This document shows, piece after piece, positions 17,506 to 26,740 of a stretch of 64,000 bases of DNA. Each line of letters starts with the position of its first letter. Positions within the stretch are counted from its first letter, which is position 1. A model generated the notes under the pieces. It had not been told where the DNA came from. It saw nothing but the letters and a program-made list of their open reading frames with translations, and made no database searches. Source of the stretch: a virus. The stretch is from positions 20,256-84,255 of the IMG/VR virus record IMGVR_UViG_3300024265_000041, one strand, 5' to 3'. The position numbers and the translations under genes are program-made.

Positions 17506-20301
17506 ATGGCTACTGCAATAACCTATATAAAGTCAGTTACACAATCAGGAAGTGATTCTGATGTTTCTACCCTGAACATTAACGTGCCTGCAGGAAGTGG
17601 CGCTTGTTTGGTAGTTTCTATAGCGGCAAAAGACACTAACATAACTGTCAATAGCGTGGTATTCAACGGAAGCGAAACCTTTGATGAAGTAGGAGTTTCT
17701 AGAAACGGTAACGCTAGTTCTTTTTTATATATATTGAAATCCCCCTCAATAGATCTAACCGCAGATGTAGTTATTACAATGAGCGATTCCTCAAGACTAG
17801 TGACTGGGGTTTCTCTCTATAATGGCGTTGACCCAAATAGCCCATTCAACGTAAGTTTTAACGCCCAATCTAACGGCACTGACAACAACCCAAGCCTACA
17901 AGTTACCCCTGACGACGGTAATTGGTATGTCGATAGTTTGTGTCAAGTTTCAGCAGGGCCAGACACTATAGACACCCATTCTCCAGGCACCTTAGTAACC
18001 AATCAAGCAGCCATAGGTGGAGGTACAGACACTAGGGTAGGATCCATGTACTTTGCTTGTGACGGTACTCAAGTTAGCGCTAGTTACGGTATGTCTGGGT
18101 CTGATAACTGGGCTCTCCAAGCTACTGCTTTACGGGTACCTCAGGTAGCTAACCAAACAGTTTCAACTAACTCAGCATTTGATGCCGATACTATAGAATC
18201 TCTTACTCAGAGTTCTAACATAAATATAGCTGTTGCCCAAGTTTTTGAGACTAATCTTGCACAGCCGATTACTCTAGACAATGGGGCTCAAGGGGTCAAT
18301 GTATTCCAGGTCACAGAAACTAATTTATCTCAAACCATTACTCCCTCAACTGGTAACGTAAACATAACTGTTTCTCAGTCCACTGAAAGTGATGCTTCCC
18401 AATCTGTAACAGCATTTTCTTCTATACCTATAACGGTAACTCAGGTCACAGAATCTAATTTAGCTCAGGTGATAACTCCGGTTGTTGGGAATACAAACAT
18501 TACAGTGTCCCAGATATCAGAAACAGATTTATCTAGAACTCTTACTATTTCAGCTGGGAACGTGAATGTGTCTTTGGCTCAATCTGTTGAGACTGACACT
18601 TCACAAATAGTAATCCCAGTCCAATCAACTAATGTTTCTGTTCTACAGGTTACTGAAACAGATTTATCTCAAATCATTACTCCATTAGCTGGCAATGTTG
18701 ATGTAACTTTAAACCAAAATTCTGAAACAGATTTATCTCAAACACTCACCCCATTAGCTGGCAATGTTGATGTAACTTTAAATCAGATTTCTGAAACAGA
18801 TTTATCTCAGGTTATTATTCCTATTCAATCAACTGTTGTTGCTGTTAGTCAAAGTTCTGAAACAAATTCATCTCAAATCATTACTCCATTAGCTGGAAAT
18901 GTTGATGTAACTTTAAACCAGATTTCTGAAACAGATTTATCTCAAACCCTCACCCCACTAGCTGGTAATGTTGATGTAACTTTAAACCAGATTTCTGAAA
19001 CAGATTTATCTCAAACCCTCACCCCATTAACTGGTAATGTTGATGTAACTTTAAATCAGAATTTTGAGACAGATTTATCTCAGGTTATTATTCCTATTCA
19101 ATCAATTGTTGTTGCGGTTAGTCAAAGTTCTGAAACAGATTTATCTCAAACCCTCACCCCACTAGCTGGTAATGTTGATGTAACTTTAAACCAGATTTCT
19201 GAAACAGATTTATCTCAACCCCTCACCCCTACTAGTAACATTAATATTTCTGTTGGTCAGGTTTTAGAAATAGATTTATCTCAGGATATTATCCCACTTG
19301 CTGGTAGCGTTGGTGTCACTTTAAGTCAGATTTCTGAAACTGATTTATCTCAAATCATTACTCCATTAGCTGGTAATGTTGATGTAACTTTAACCCAGAA
19401 TTTTGAAACAGATTTATCTCAGATTATTACCCCTACTCAATCAACTGTTGTTGCTGTTATCCAGGTTTCTGAAACTGACTTATCTCAGGTTATTAACCCA
19501 TTTGAAGGTAATGTTGATGTTACTTTAAATCAGATTTCTGAAACAGATTTATCTCAAACTTTCACCTCCACTAGTAGCATTAATATTTCTGTTGGTCAGG
19601 GTTTAGAGACAGATTTATCTCAAACCTTCACCCCACTAGCTGGGAATGTTGATGTAATTTTAAATCAGGTGTCTGAAACAGATTTATCTCAACCCCTCAC
19701 CCTACTTGCTGGTAATATTGATATAGGTTTAAATCAGGTGTCTGAAACAGATACGTCACAGATTATTAACCCAACCCAATCATCTTTTGTTCCCCTTAAT
19801 CAAATTACTGAAACAGATTTATCTCACGTTATTAACCCACTAGCTGGGAATGTTGATGTAATTTTAAATCAGGTGTCTGAAACAGATACGTCACAGATTG
19901 TTACCCAGGTAAATAACATTGACCTTTCTGTTGGGCAGGTCTCAGAATCAAATTCATCTCAAATAATTACACCATCTGCTGGCAATGTCGATATCTCTGT
20001 AACTCAGGTTGTCGAGGTTGACACTTCTAAGGCTATAGGAGTTTCAGCAGATGGGGTTATATCTGCTAATCAGGTTTTCGAGACAGATTTAGCCCAGCCA
20101 ATAACAGTGGTGGTAGGTGGAATTAACATAAATGTTAACTTAGTCAATGAGATCGATTTGTCACAAGTAGTAACAGTTATACCTAGCAATATCCTTGCTG
20201 TAGGTCAGGCTTTAGAAGTAGAACTAGCTCAACCTATATCTCCTCTTATTTCAAGCTCTAGTCTGTTATATTATCAGACTATAATTAGATTAATGAGATA
20301 A
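17506..20301 (+). CDS. 931-residue protein with about 30 tandem 22-residue repeats
   Basis: Residues ~1-212 form a beta-rich non-repeated domain. From ~225 to ~912 the protein is an array of about 30 units, mostly 22 residues, with consensus near GNVDVTLNQISETDLSQTIT plus PLA. Hand counting gives 30 units, with SETDLSQ best kept. Central units are almost identical in DNA as well as protein, with a ~66-base period at ~18700-19250, pointing to recent duplication. The C-terminal 15 residues (SSSLLYYQTIIRLMR) break the pattern. Similar E-T-D-x-A/S-Q repeats occur in other phage proteins; a surface filament or stalk is likely, but the role is unproven. Position after the three paralogues suggests it belongs with them. 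Confidence 0.75.
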   Translation: MATAITYIKSVTQSGSDSDVSTLNINVPAGSGACLVVSIAAKDTNITVNSVVFNGSETFDEVGVSRNGNASSFLYILKSPSIDLTADVVITMSDSSRLVTGVSLYNGVDPNSPFNVSFNAQSNGTDNNPSLQVTPDDGNWYVDSLCQVSAGPDTIDTHSPGTLVTNQAAIGGGTDTRVGSMYFACDGTQVSASYGMSGSDNWALQATALRVPQVANQTVSTNSAFDADTIESLTQSSNINIAVAQVFETNLAQPITLDNGAQGVNVFQVTETNLSQTITPSTGNVNITVSQSTESDASQSVTAFSSIPITVTQVTESNLAQVITPVVGNTNITVSQISETDLSRTLTISAGNVNVSLAQSVETDTSQIVIPVQSTNVSVLQVTETDLSQIITPLAGNVDVTLNQNSETDLSQTLTPLAGNVDVTLNQISETDLSQVIIPIQSTVVAVSQSSETNSSQIITPLAGNVDVTLNQISETDLSQTLTPLAGNVDVTLNQISETDLSQTLTPLTGNVDVTLNQNFETDLSQVIIPIQSIVVAVSQSSETDLSQTLTPLAGNVDVTLNQISETDLSQPLTPTSNINISVGQVLEIDLSQDIIPLAGSVGVTLSQISETDLSQIITPLAGNVDVTLTQNFETDLSQIITPTQSTVVAVIQVSETDLSQVINPFEGNVDVTLNQISETDLSQTFTSTSSINISVGQGLETDLSQTFTPLAGNVDVILNQVSETDLSQPLTLLAGNIDIGLNQVSETDTSQIINPTQSSFVPLNQITETDLSHVINPLAGNVDVILNQVSETDTSQIVTQVNNIDLSVGQVSESNSSQIITPSAGNVDISVTQVVEVDTSKAIGVSADGVISANQVFETDLAQPITVVVGGININVNLVNEIDLSQVVTVIPSNILAVGQALEVELAQPISPLISSSSLLYYQTIIRLMR
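18640..19940 (+). repeat. Tandem ~66-bp repeats coding for the 22-residue units
   Basis: Within the 931-residue gene, copies such as AATGTTGATGTAACTTTAAA and TCTGAAACAGATTTATCTCA recur at ~66-base spacing. The repeats are in frame, so copy number can change without a frameshift. Confidence 0.8.
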
Positions 20302-20338
20302 GGTTAATATTTAAAAAAACTTAAAAGAGGAGAAAACA

Positions 20339-20659
20339 ATGAGCCAAAAAATCAAAACAACCATGACTGACGGTAGTGAAGTAACTTCAGATCACAGAGA
20401 TATTGACCCTGATACCCACCAACAAAAAGGGTATGTGATTTTATCTCAGGAGGAAAGGGACAAAGGATTTGTCAGGCCTGTTCGTAAGTCTTATGTACAC
20501 AAACATTGTGGGGCAACAACTATAATAAGTAATTCAATAGCAGAGACCTACGCTAGGGATCCTAAATTTTATACAGGAACTTTTTGCTTTCAGTGCAAAA
20601 CCCATTTTCCTATTGATCAATTTTGGTGGGAAGGAACTAAAGAAACATTAGGAACTTAA
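20339..20659 (+). CDS. Small Cys/His-containing protein, unknown
   Basis: 106 residues behind a strong AGAGGAG ribosome site. The N-terminal half is polar. The second half carries HKHCGATT and FCFQCKTHFP, a likely zinc site (Cys/His plus C-x2-C), and ends QFWWEGTKETLGT. Proteins with this C-x-C arrangement and a WW-x-G ending are common as hypothetical phage proteins near structural genes; no function is known to me. It precedes two more small plus-strand genes. Confidence 0.65.
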   Translation: MSQKIKTTMTDGSEVTSDHRDIDPDTHQQKGYVILSQEERDKGFVRPVRKSYVHKHCGATTIISNSIAETYARDPKFYTGTFCFQCKTHFPIDQFWWEGTKETLGT

Positions 20660-20675
20660 TTAATGGAGGTCAGTT

Positions 20676-21089
20676 GTGATAGAACTACTTCAATTACTGC
20701 AGGTTATAATAGAGTTGGCAAAATCTTATGGGTATGGCGTAGTCACCCTGACAGTTGTGTTAGCTAATTTTTATTTGTTGTTCACCTTAAGGAAGGGGCA
20801 TAAATCCCTGTTAGAGTCAATTAAGATAGAAACTGAAAATTCTTTAAAGGCTAACGAAGAATTGTCTTCTGCTATTATTCAATCCATGATTGACATCATT
20901 GATGAATCCAGCATAAAAATTACTGAGACAATATTAAATTGTGAAAAGTACCAAAAGTACAAACAAAAATCACATGCAAAATCTTTAGAAGAAATAATCG
21001 ACGTTCTTAATGAAATGAACAAAAGTCATTCTGAACTAAGAGGGATGTTCGGGGCTTCTTTAATGATAGGTCAAAAGAGGGTTAAATAG
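20676..21089 (+). CDS. Membrane-anchored coiled-coil protein, unknown
   Basis: 137 residues with a GTG start behind GGAGG. One transmembrane helix at ~18-38 (YGVVTLTVVLANFYLLFTL) is followed by a mostly helical, charged cytoplasmic or periplasmic part (~40-125) with heptad-like Leu/Ile spacing. It abuts the next gene (stop at 21089, start at 21090). Candidate roles such as lysis control or superinfection exclusion cannot be separated from the sequence. Confidence 0.6.
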   Translation: MIELLQLLQVIIELAKSYGYGVVTLTVVLANFYLLFTLRKGHKSLLESIKIETENSLKANEELSSAIIQSMIDIIDESSIKITETILNCEKYQKYKQKSHAKSLEEIIDVLNEMNKSHSELRGMFGASLMIGQKRVK

Positions 21090-21812
21090 ATGTTCGTCCC
21101 AAATAATGCTCAGTTCAGAATTCTTTCCAGTTTATGCTTGAGTAAATACAAAGAAGCTCAGGCAGCTGCTCTAAATGAGGTCCAATCCAACCTGATGTAT
21201 AAGTTCCATAATATGACAAAATCTGCATTACTTCTTCAGTATGATTTATGGTTCGGGTGGCTGATCCATGTCGACAGATCTTTAGTCAGGAAATCGAAAG
21301 ACGAACTCTTAAGTAGGGACACATCTAACTCCCTTTTGGTAGCAGCAGAAACTCTTGAAACTCATAGGTATGAACACATCATAAAACGTGAAAATAAAAT
21401 ATTTTCTAATGATTTTTTGGAAGGTCATTTTGCTGTTAGGAAATTCTCGTTCGATGCTTTTAGGGTGAACATAAGAAAATCCTCAGGGCAAAAAGTCGGT
21501 GATGCTATGTACTCACTCACAAGATCTGTAATGACCATGTTAGAGAATTCCCTTTATGAACTACAGGAGTTAGATTTCATTTTGTTTGGAGATAAGAGTG
21601 AGAAAGCTTTTTTAAGCATCCAGGACTGGGATATGGACCTACTTAGAACTACAAATAATTGTGTAGTACTGAGAAGAGGTAAGTTATTTTCTGAAGTCTA
21701 TGGGGTATCTGAGTTTAACCTGAAAAGTTATACATCAGATCAAACTCCTAATATTGGATTATTATTAAAAAAACTTGAAGACTTAGAGATATCAGTTATC
21801 AACGTAATTTAA
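21090..21812 (+). CDS. Unknown 240-residue protein, last plus-strand gene
   Basis: No family recognised. The protein is soluble and predicted mostly helical, with no signal peptide or Cys motif. It is translated immediately after the membrane coiled-coil gene, so the two may form a pair. Its stop codon (21810-21812) is followed at once by the stop of the converging minus-strand gene at 21813, so the two transcripts meet here without a visible terminator hairpin. Confidence 0.6.
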   Translation: MFVPNNAQFRILSSLCLSKYKEAQAAALNEVQSNLMYKFHNMTKSALLLQYDLWFGWLIHVDRSLVRKSKDELLSRDTSNSLLVAAETLETHRYEHIIKRENKIFSNDFLEGHFAVRKFSFDAFRVNIRKSSGQKVGDAMYSLTRSVMTMLENSLYELQELDFILFGDKSEKAFLSIQDWDMDLLRTTNNCVVLRRGKLFSEVYGVSEFNLKSYTSDQTPNIGLLLKKLEDLEISVINVI

Positions 21813-21974
21813 TTAAAGATTCAACCTGTAAGAAATTTCTTTTAATGTTTCGTCCTGTCTGACTGACAGAGTTTCTTGCTCTGCTATACTCATAACAAAG
21901 TCGTATTCCCATGAAGTGAGGTCTTCAGGGTCATCTAAGAGTTCATTGATTACTTCAATCTGATTTTTGTTCAT
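21813..21974 (-). CDS. Small acidic protein (53 residues), unknown
   Basis: Short gene starting MNKNQIEVINELLDDPEDLT and ending YRLNL. Its ATG overlaps the stop of the upstream gene (ATGA), and GGAGC lies just upstream. Acidic composition with a likely helical body. It is the last gene of the long minus-strand block. Confidence 0.6.
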   Translation of the reverse strand: MNKNQIEVINELLDDPEDLTSWEYDFVMSIAEQETLSVRQDETLKEISYRLNL

Positions 21975-22150
21975 TTTTGCTCCTTTTTGATAGCTCTTCT
22001 ACAACGAGAACAGATATTTCCAAAGGCACTAGAAGTCTTACCTTTAGACATTAATATTTTGTTGCAAAGGCTGTGGTCACCAGGAAATGATCCCTCCCTG
22101 TATGCGTGATTAACTTTAGTGGATGGGTGAGGTTGCCAAACTATATTCAT
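21971..22150 (-). CDS. Small zinc-finger-like protein (59 residues), unknown
   Basis: Starts MNIVWQPHPSTKVNHAYREG. Cysteines in HSLCNKIL and NICSRCRRAI suggest a small zinc site. Basic C-terminus (RCRRAIKKEQK). The ATG follows CCAGGAGAAATC and the stop overlaps the next start. It reads like a small phage regulator, but no family was recognised. Confidence 0.6.
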   Translation of the reverse strand: MNIVWQPHPSTKVNHAYREGSFPGDHSLCNKILMSKGKTSSAFGNICSRCRRAIKKEQK

Positions 22151-22162
22151 GATTTCTCCTGG

Positions 22163-22441
22163 TTACCTTTTGTACTGCCATTTGATGGAAGGTTTTAACA
22201 TGGTGTGCCTTTCGTAAGCGCCCCAGACAGCTCCTCCCATAAACATAACTGTATGAGGATTGAACCACCACTTGAATTCTTCTGACATCAAATAGGTAAT
22301 TATTAGGTCTGGAATTGTTATGCACACGACCATAACCAATAACGATTTAATCCTACGTTTAGTGAAAATTTTACGCCAAAAACCTTTTACTTTTATATGC
22401 TTTAAGCTCCCCCATCTTAAATCTTTCCAATTTATTTTCAT
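22163..22441 (-). CDS. Small membrane protein, unknown
   Basis: 92 residues: a basic N-terminus (~1-31, many Lys and Arg), a transmembrane helix at ~32-52 (KSLLVMVVCITIPDLIITYLM without its ends), a short polar stretch, then a second weakly hydrophobic segment ~63-77. Positive-inside reasoning puts the N-terminus in the cytoplasm. It sits at the distal end of the SbcC/SbcD transcript. Function unknown. Confidence 0.55.
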   Translation of the reverse strand: MKINWKDLRWGSLKHIKVKGFWRKIFTKRRIKSLLVMVVCITIPDLIITYLMSEEFKWWFNPHTVMFMGGAVWGAYERHTMLKPSIKWQYKR

Positions 22442-22456
22442 TACTACCTTCCTCAG

Positions 22457-22639
22457 TTATTTAATTATCCTGCAACCGCATTTTCTCCTAACGATAGACA
22501 ACCTCTTTTTCTTATTTTTATCCATTCTAATTTCCCTAGCAATCCTTTTAGCGCATTCCGGGCAATCGTTGTGGTTGTAATACTCTCCTAAATATTGCCT
22601 GCCGCACCCAAAACATGCCTTAGTTACCATCAATGCCAT
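22457..22639 (-). CDS. Small Cys-rich zinc-binding protein, unknown
   Basis: 60 residues from the ATG at 22639, chosen over an in-frame TTG at 22657 because GGAGGGGAG lies at the right distance. Two C-x2-C pairs (CFGCG and CPECA) and a late CGC indicate a zinc ribbon. The C-terminal half is very basic (KNKKKRLSIVRRK). The start lies just after the SbcC-like stop, so it is probably co-translated. It may bind nucleic acid. Confidence 0.6.
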   Translation of the reverse strand: MALMVTKACFGCGRQYLGEYYNHNDCPECAKRIAREIRMDKNKKKRLSIVRRKCGCRIIK

Positions 22640-22640
22640 C

Positions 22641-24827
22641 TTATTGCTCCCCTCCAATAAAAATGACGTTCTGAGCTATCGTCTGCTCTGCCATTCTGTG
22701 GGTAACGTACAGTATTTGTTTACCCGTAGCAGCCAGGATACCAGCGAGCGCCGCTGAGTTCTCTTCGTTCATTTGGGAACTCGCCTCATCCAGCATCAGA
22801 TAGCTGCTCTGGCCGTAGAAAAGATCACATAGAGCTAACCTCAAAGCTACCCCCATAATCTCCTGTTGGCAACCAGAGGCCGATTTGACGGAGAATTCTC
22901 GACCTTTCTCGACGTAGGAGAATGTACCGTTGTCTTTGAGGCGTATTTCAGTTATTTGATCTTCCTGGTTTTGTGTAGTGGAAGAGGCAATTTCGGATGC
23001 CCTGGCCAATATGACTCCCCAAATAGACCCGAGGAAGCGAGTTCTGCTATCGCGTAGGTACTTCTGGAGGTCCTGGGTGAGATTCAATTTTACCTTGACC
23101 TGTTTAACCTCCACCTCTTTGTTACGTGCTACGGTGAGCGCGTTGCCCTTAGCAGTGACATCATATTCGAGTTCGGTATCTTCTCGGGTAACGTCTGCCA
23201 AATTTTCTTTGGCGGTTTCGAGGTCGTTCTGACTGTGTCTTAATTGAGTATAAAATTCATTAACCTCCAATAATGAGGTATTAGCTATGGGCTCCTGCTT
23301 GGCAATATCGTCTAGTAATTGATTAATAGATCTTTTAAGTGACTCTAACTCACTAGTGGCAAGTGTCTGATCGCTAAGGGCCAAATTAAGGTCCTCCCGA
23401 ACGGTGGTCAGGGTTGCTAATTCATGTTCGGCTACTTCTATTTTGTCAGAAGAGGGTAGGTCTTTGTATTCTTCTATCTCTTTTTTAAGTTCACTCAGTT
23501 GGGCAACGGCTGAATCCAAAGCCTCCTGGGTTCCGTCCCCAGGGTGTTCTTCAATCAGTTGATCTAAATTCTCTTTAGACTCAGTGTAAGATTTAGATGC
23601 TATATCAGTCTCGCCCAGTAAGATTTCTGTACGGGCATTTAGTTTTTTTATCTCAGTTTCTAAATCTCTTTGATTGAAGTTTTCGTGTTCCCTGTGACAG
23701 GTTGGGCACTCACCTTCGTCTAACGCTTTTTCCAATCTGCTAATATCCAACTGGATAGATCGGACAGACTCTTTGGCAGTAACATAAATTTTCTCCAAAC
23801 CGTCTAATTGAGATTGTTCGTTGGCAATTACTATGTCTAGTTCCTCTGCCAACTTCACATTAGGTTTCCCTGTTATACCTATCCATTCTTCAGTCTCATA
23901 CAAAGAAATTTCAGCAGAGTCCCGTCTGGGAGCTTTCTTTGCATTCTCCAAATGGTTCTTAAGAAACTCAGATTCTTTTTTGGTTGCAGCCTGAGCCTGT
24001 TCAGCTAAGTCTTTAGGGAACGAGTTCACTTGATCCTTACTCTCTTCAAATTGTTTTTCTACATCCATCAACCTGATTTTAAGACCTGCCATACAATCTA
24101 TAGCAAAGTTAACTTTCTCGTTGGATGCCTCAGCTTTACGAATATTTTCTTCTAACTCTTTTTTCTTATTACAGGCATTATCAAAAACTTCAGCTGCATC
24201 TTTAAGGGTGGAAGCGTGAAGCTCGTGAGCAACCTCTGACTCCTTCAGCATTTCTTTTAACTGTTCAATACTGAACTCACCGATATCCATCCCTTCAATT
24301 TTCCCAGACAGGAAGGTAGCATTTTTACCGGCCTTCTTAATCATCTTGTCGATGATTGAAATCTTGGCCATGGCCTCAACTTTCTTCTGCAGGTCGGTAG
24401 CCCCTATTGTTAGGAGAACGCTGGTCTCCATCTGGCGAGAGTAAGTGTGGGTGAGGAATTCTTTTACATCTGCCCCGTAAGTATCCTCTACCCAGGAAGT
24501 GACTGACGTGCTCCCTGTGGCTATCATCTCCCCAGTTTTTACGTTAAGAACTTTGGCATCTTTATGGGTACGGATAACTTCAACTTCGGTTCCGTCTTCC
24601 GGGGTTATTAAATTTAATGAGACCTTACATGACTTCTCCCCGGTTGTGATTAACTCAGATTTATCACTACCAATTGCCCTCATGCCATACAAGGCAAAAG
24701 CAATTGCTGCTAGTAACGTAGATTTACCTGAGAAGTTTGGCCCACGAATGACGTTCATCCCGTCAGTAAAATTTACAGATAAGCTGTTGTGCTTTTTAAA
24801 ATTGGTTAGTTCTGCTGCTAGTAGCAT
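22641..24827 (-). CDS. SbcC/Rad50-like recombination ATPase (T4 gp46-like)
   Basis: 728 residues with the SMC/Rad50 plan. Walker A is RGPNFSGKSTLL (~28-39). Long coiled coils flank a zinc hook CPTCH (~372). The C-terminal lobe has SASGCQQEIMGVALRLAL as the signature region and YLMLDEASS as Walker B. It would pair with the SbcD-like nuclease encoded two genes upstream to process DNA ends and make recombination intermediates, as T4 gp46/gp47 do. The length is shorter than bacterial SbcC (~1050) and nearer to phage forms. Confidence 0.9.
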   Translation of the reverse strand: MLLAAELTNFKKHNSLSVNFTDGMNVIRGPNFSGKSTLLAAIAFALYGMRAIGSDKSELITTGEKSCKVSLNLITPEDGTEVEVIRTHKDAKVLNVKTGEMIATGSTSVTSWVEDTYGADVKEFLTHTYSRQMETSVLLTIGATDLQKKVEAMAKISIIDKMIKKAGKNATFLSGKIEGMDIGEFSIEQLKEMLKESEVAHELHASTLKDAAEVFDNACNKKKELEENIRKAEASNEKVNFAIDCMAGLKIRLMDVEKQFEESKDQVNSFPKDLAEQAQAATKKESEFLKNHLENAKKAPRRDSAEISLYETEEWIGITGKPNVKLAEELDIVIANEQSQLDGLEKIYVTAKESVRSIQLDISRLEKALDEGECPTCHREHENFNQRDLETEIKKLNARTEILLGETDIASKSYTESKENLDQLIEEHPGDGTQEALDSAVAQLSELKKEIEEYKDLPSSDKIEVAEHELATLTTVREDLNLALSDQTLATSELESLKRSINQLLDDIAKQEPIANTSLLEVNEFYTQLRHSQNDLETAKENLADVTREDTELEYDVTAKGNALTVARNKEVEVKQVKVKLNLTQDLQKYLRDSRTRFLGSIWGVILARASEIASSTTQNQEDQITEIRLKDNGTFSYVEKGREFSVKSASGCQQEIMGVALRLALCDLFYGQSSYLMLDEASSQMNEENSAALAGILAATGKQILYVTHRMAEQTIAQNVIFIGGEQ

Positions 24828-24852
24828 CCCTTCATACCTCCTTCTATTTTAT

Positions 24853-25128
24853 TTAGTTCAACCTGAGGTCTATGACTACATACTCACAGGTCATTTCAAC
24901 TCCTGCTCCAAAAACAGGAGTGCTGGCCTTAAACTTAATTGTAGCTCCAGGTGTGTTATTACATACATCTACCATACTGTTATAGTGGATTATTTTTGAA
25001 TTCTGACCTGCTTTGTAATACCCAACTAACCAAAGTACTGATACCATGAACCCCGCTATTATGAGGCACAGTATTACGAACCTAACTAACTTTTTGACTA
25101 ACTTCATAACATCTAACTTTATGTCCAC
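24853..25128 (-). CDS. Small single-pass membrane protein, unknown
   Basis: About 91 residues from a GTG at 25128, which has AGGGG at suitable spacing; a TTG at 25134 and an ATG at 25107 are alternatives. One transmembrane helix at ~14-36 (VILCLIIAGFMVSVLWLV), then a probably periplasmic domain with two Cys that could form a disulfide. It lies between the SbcC-like and SbcD-like genes, but nothing ties it to recombination beyond position. Confidence 0.5.
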   Translation of the reverse strand: MDIKLDVMKLVKKLVRFVILCLIIAGFMVSVLWLVGYYKAGQNSKIIHYNSMVDVCNNTPGATIKFKASTPVFGAGVEMTCEYVVIDLRLN

Positions 25129-25138
25129 AACCAATCCC

Positions 25139-26197
25139 CTATTCTACTTCAGTCAGTATTTCTTCAAAAATCTCTTCCAGGTTTGTACCTTTCAACTCTT
25201 TCCTGATGGTGTCTGGCAACGACTCAAGTTCATCGACGTTGATTATTTTTTCTTTCTCAACGCTAATGGTCTCTACTGCATTTTTAATTGCGTAGGCGTT
25301 TGGGAATTTCTTCCACAGACCAACCATCCATTTTGAAAAGGCCGGGTATTCTTCTGAAGGTATTTCACCGACTATACGAACGAACTGAGTATTGTCACTA
25401 AGGAACCCTTCGTCTAACTCCTCAAAAGGATCTAGTTCCAGGTAGTGAAGTGCTTCTTCCCAAATTAGATTTTTAGTCATTCCGTTCTCTTGATCATAAG
25501 ACCAAATATATTTGTCGGCAATGTCAGCGAACCCTGTTGGGTGGTGGTTGCCTAACATAATAATGCGACCTTTTTTGTAGGTGTTTGAGTTATGCTCATG
25601 CCCTATCAAAACATAATCGAATGAGTCCAATAGAACATCACCATCATCGTCAGTTAGGTTCAGAGTGGTATCGTTCTTATCCCACGGCATATTATAGTTG
25701 CAGTGGAGACATAGGATTTTGACTGTACCATCGTCCATACTGTCTGCCCTTTCCATAGCTTCTTCTATGGTGCTTTCGAAAAGTTCCTGGTCGCAATGAT
25801 GAGGGATCATAAATACCATGACATTGTCTATAAGTTCCAGAGAGTACCCACCTTTCCCAATTTCGTTTAAAACTATTTCTGAGCAGGAGTCCTGTTCGTC
25901 TAACATTTCCTTTATCAACTGAAGAGACCCCTTAATCCCTTCCTGATTTTTAAGGTCATGATTACCGGCCAAAACATAATCAAAATTACTGCAAATAGAA
26001 TACCCCTGAGCTATGGTCATTTCATTATTGCTGTAGGAGTCGAATAAGTCCCCACAAAACACAGAAAAGTCGCACTCCTGTGTGGATACTTCGTATGCTA
26101 GGTCGTATAACTTTTGTTTCAGCAAACGTCGTGAAGCAAAAGTGGTGTTCGCATTGAGGGTTTTTCCTAAATGGAAGTCACTGGGGAAGATAATCAT
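25139..26197 (-). CDS. SbcD/Mre11-like nuclease (T4 gp47-like)
   Basis: 352 residues with the calcineurin-like phosphoesterase metal motifs in order: FPSDFHLG (~4-11), VFCGDLFDS, VLAGNHDLKN, LCLHCNY and LIGHEHNSNT. The C-terminal ~100 residues would bind the SbcC-like partner. Together they form the Mre11-Rad50-type complex that trims DNA ends. The start codon overlaps the upstream stop (TAATG). All metal-binding residues expected for activity appear present. Confidence 0.9.
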   Translation of the reverse strand: MIIFPSDFHLGKTLNANTTFASRRLLKQKLYDLAYEVSTQECDFSVFCGDLFDSYSNNEMTIAQGYSICSNFDYVLAGNHDLKNQEGIKGSLQLIKEMLDEQDSCSEIVLNEIGKGGYSLELIDNVMVFMIPHHCDQELFESTIEEAMERADSMDDGTVKILCLHCNYNMPWDKNDTTLNLTDDDGDVLLDSFDYVLIGHEHNSNTYKKGRIIMLGNHHPTGFADIADKYIWSYDQENGMTKNLIWEEALHYLELDPFEELDEGFLSDNTQFVRIVGEIPSEEYPAFSKWMVGLWKKFPNAYAIKNAVETISVEKEKIINVDELESLPDTIRKELKGTNLEEIFEEILTEVE

Positions 26198-26415
26198 TAG
26201 TTTTCATCCTCATATTTGTTTACTAATACCTTACCGTGGATATTGTTTAGAGACCTAACCAAATCATCTTTCTTTTGGCTCTCTCTATGAAGTTTATCAA
26301 ATTTCTTTTTCTCTTCTACATACTCAGATTTATACATTACAAACAACTTTATAGACTCAGACATTAGCCAAACGCTTAAGATAAGTAAAATACTTCCTAA
26401 AATAAAATCAATCAT
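26197..26415 (-). CDS. Small single-pass membrane protein with coiled tail, unknown
   Basis: 72 residues: transmembrane helix ~4-26 (FILGSILLILSVWLM), then a highly charged Lys/Glu-rich helix (SEYVEEKKKFDKLHRESQKK). Its stop overlaps the SbcD-like start. No family recognised. Confidence 0.5.
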   Translation of the reverse strand: MIDFILGSILLILSVWLMSESIKLFVMYKSEYVEEKKKFDKLHRESQKKDDLVRSLNNIHGKVLVNKYEDEN

Positions 26416-26419
26416 GTTG

Positions 26420-26740
26420 TTAATAAATCCAAAGAGACTCAGTTAGGATCTTAGTTACTTTTTTCAGAGGTGCGCTTTTCTTATTTTTGTTCAACTCTAC
26501 CAAAGCCTCATGCAAAACTCTTGACTCAGGTTTCGTCAGGCGAATACAGGGGTGTAACTCTTGAGAACCTTTTTTGAAATAGATTTCTAATGATTCTATT
26601 TTCTTTTTCCTTTTGTTAATCAGGTACTGCTCTCCCAACCACTTAGATATGAGAATAAAATCTCGTTTGCTCCCAATAAATATATGATCTTCCCCACAAC
26701 TTTCTCCCATACCGTTTAGTTTTGCGAATACTTCTAACAT
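26420..26740 (-). CDS. Unknown 106-residue basic protein
   Basis: Soluble, Lys-rich protein (NKRKKKIESLEIYFKKG; LNKNKKSAPLKK) with a short acidic N-terminal part. It runs in a coupled string: its start overlaps the stop of the upstream gene at 26740. No motif recognised; DNA binding is possible given the charge and the recombination gene neighbourhood. Confidence 0.5.
   Translation of the reverse strand: MLEVFAKLNGMGESCGEDHIFIGSKRDFILISKWLGEQYLINKRKKKIESLEIYFKKGSQELHPCIRLTKPESRVLHEALVELNKNKKSAPLKKVTKILTESLWIY

Noticed and set aside
18640-19940. Repeated DNA with regular spacing considered as CRISPR
   Set aside because: Repeats are contiguous, in frame and coding, with no unique spacers or cas genes.
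24499-24999. 166-residue open frame on the plus strand within the SbcC-like region
   Set aside because: It is antisense to a well-supported SbcC-like gene and has no ribosome site or recognisable motif.
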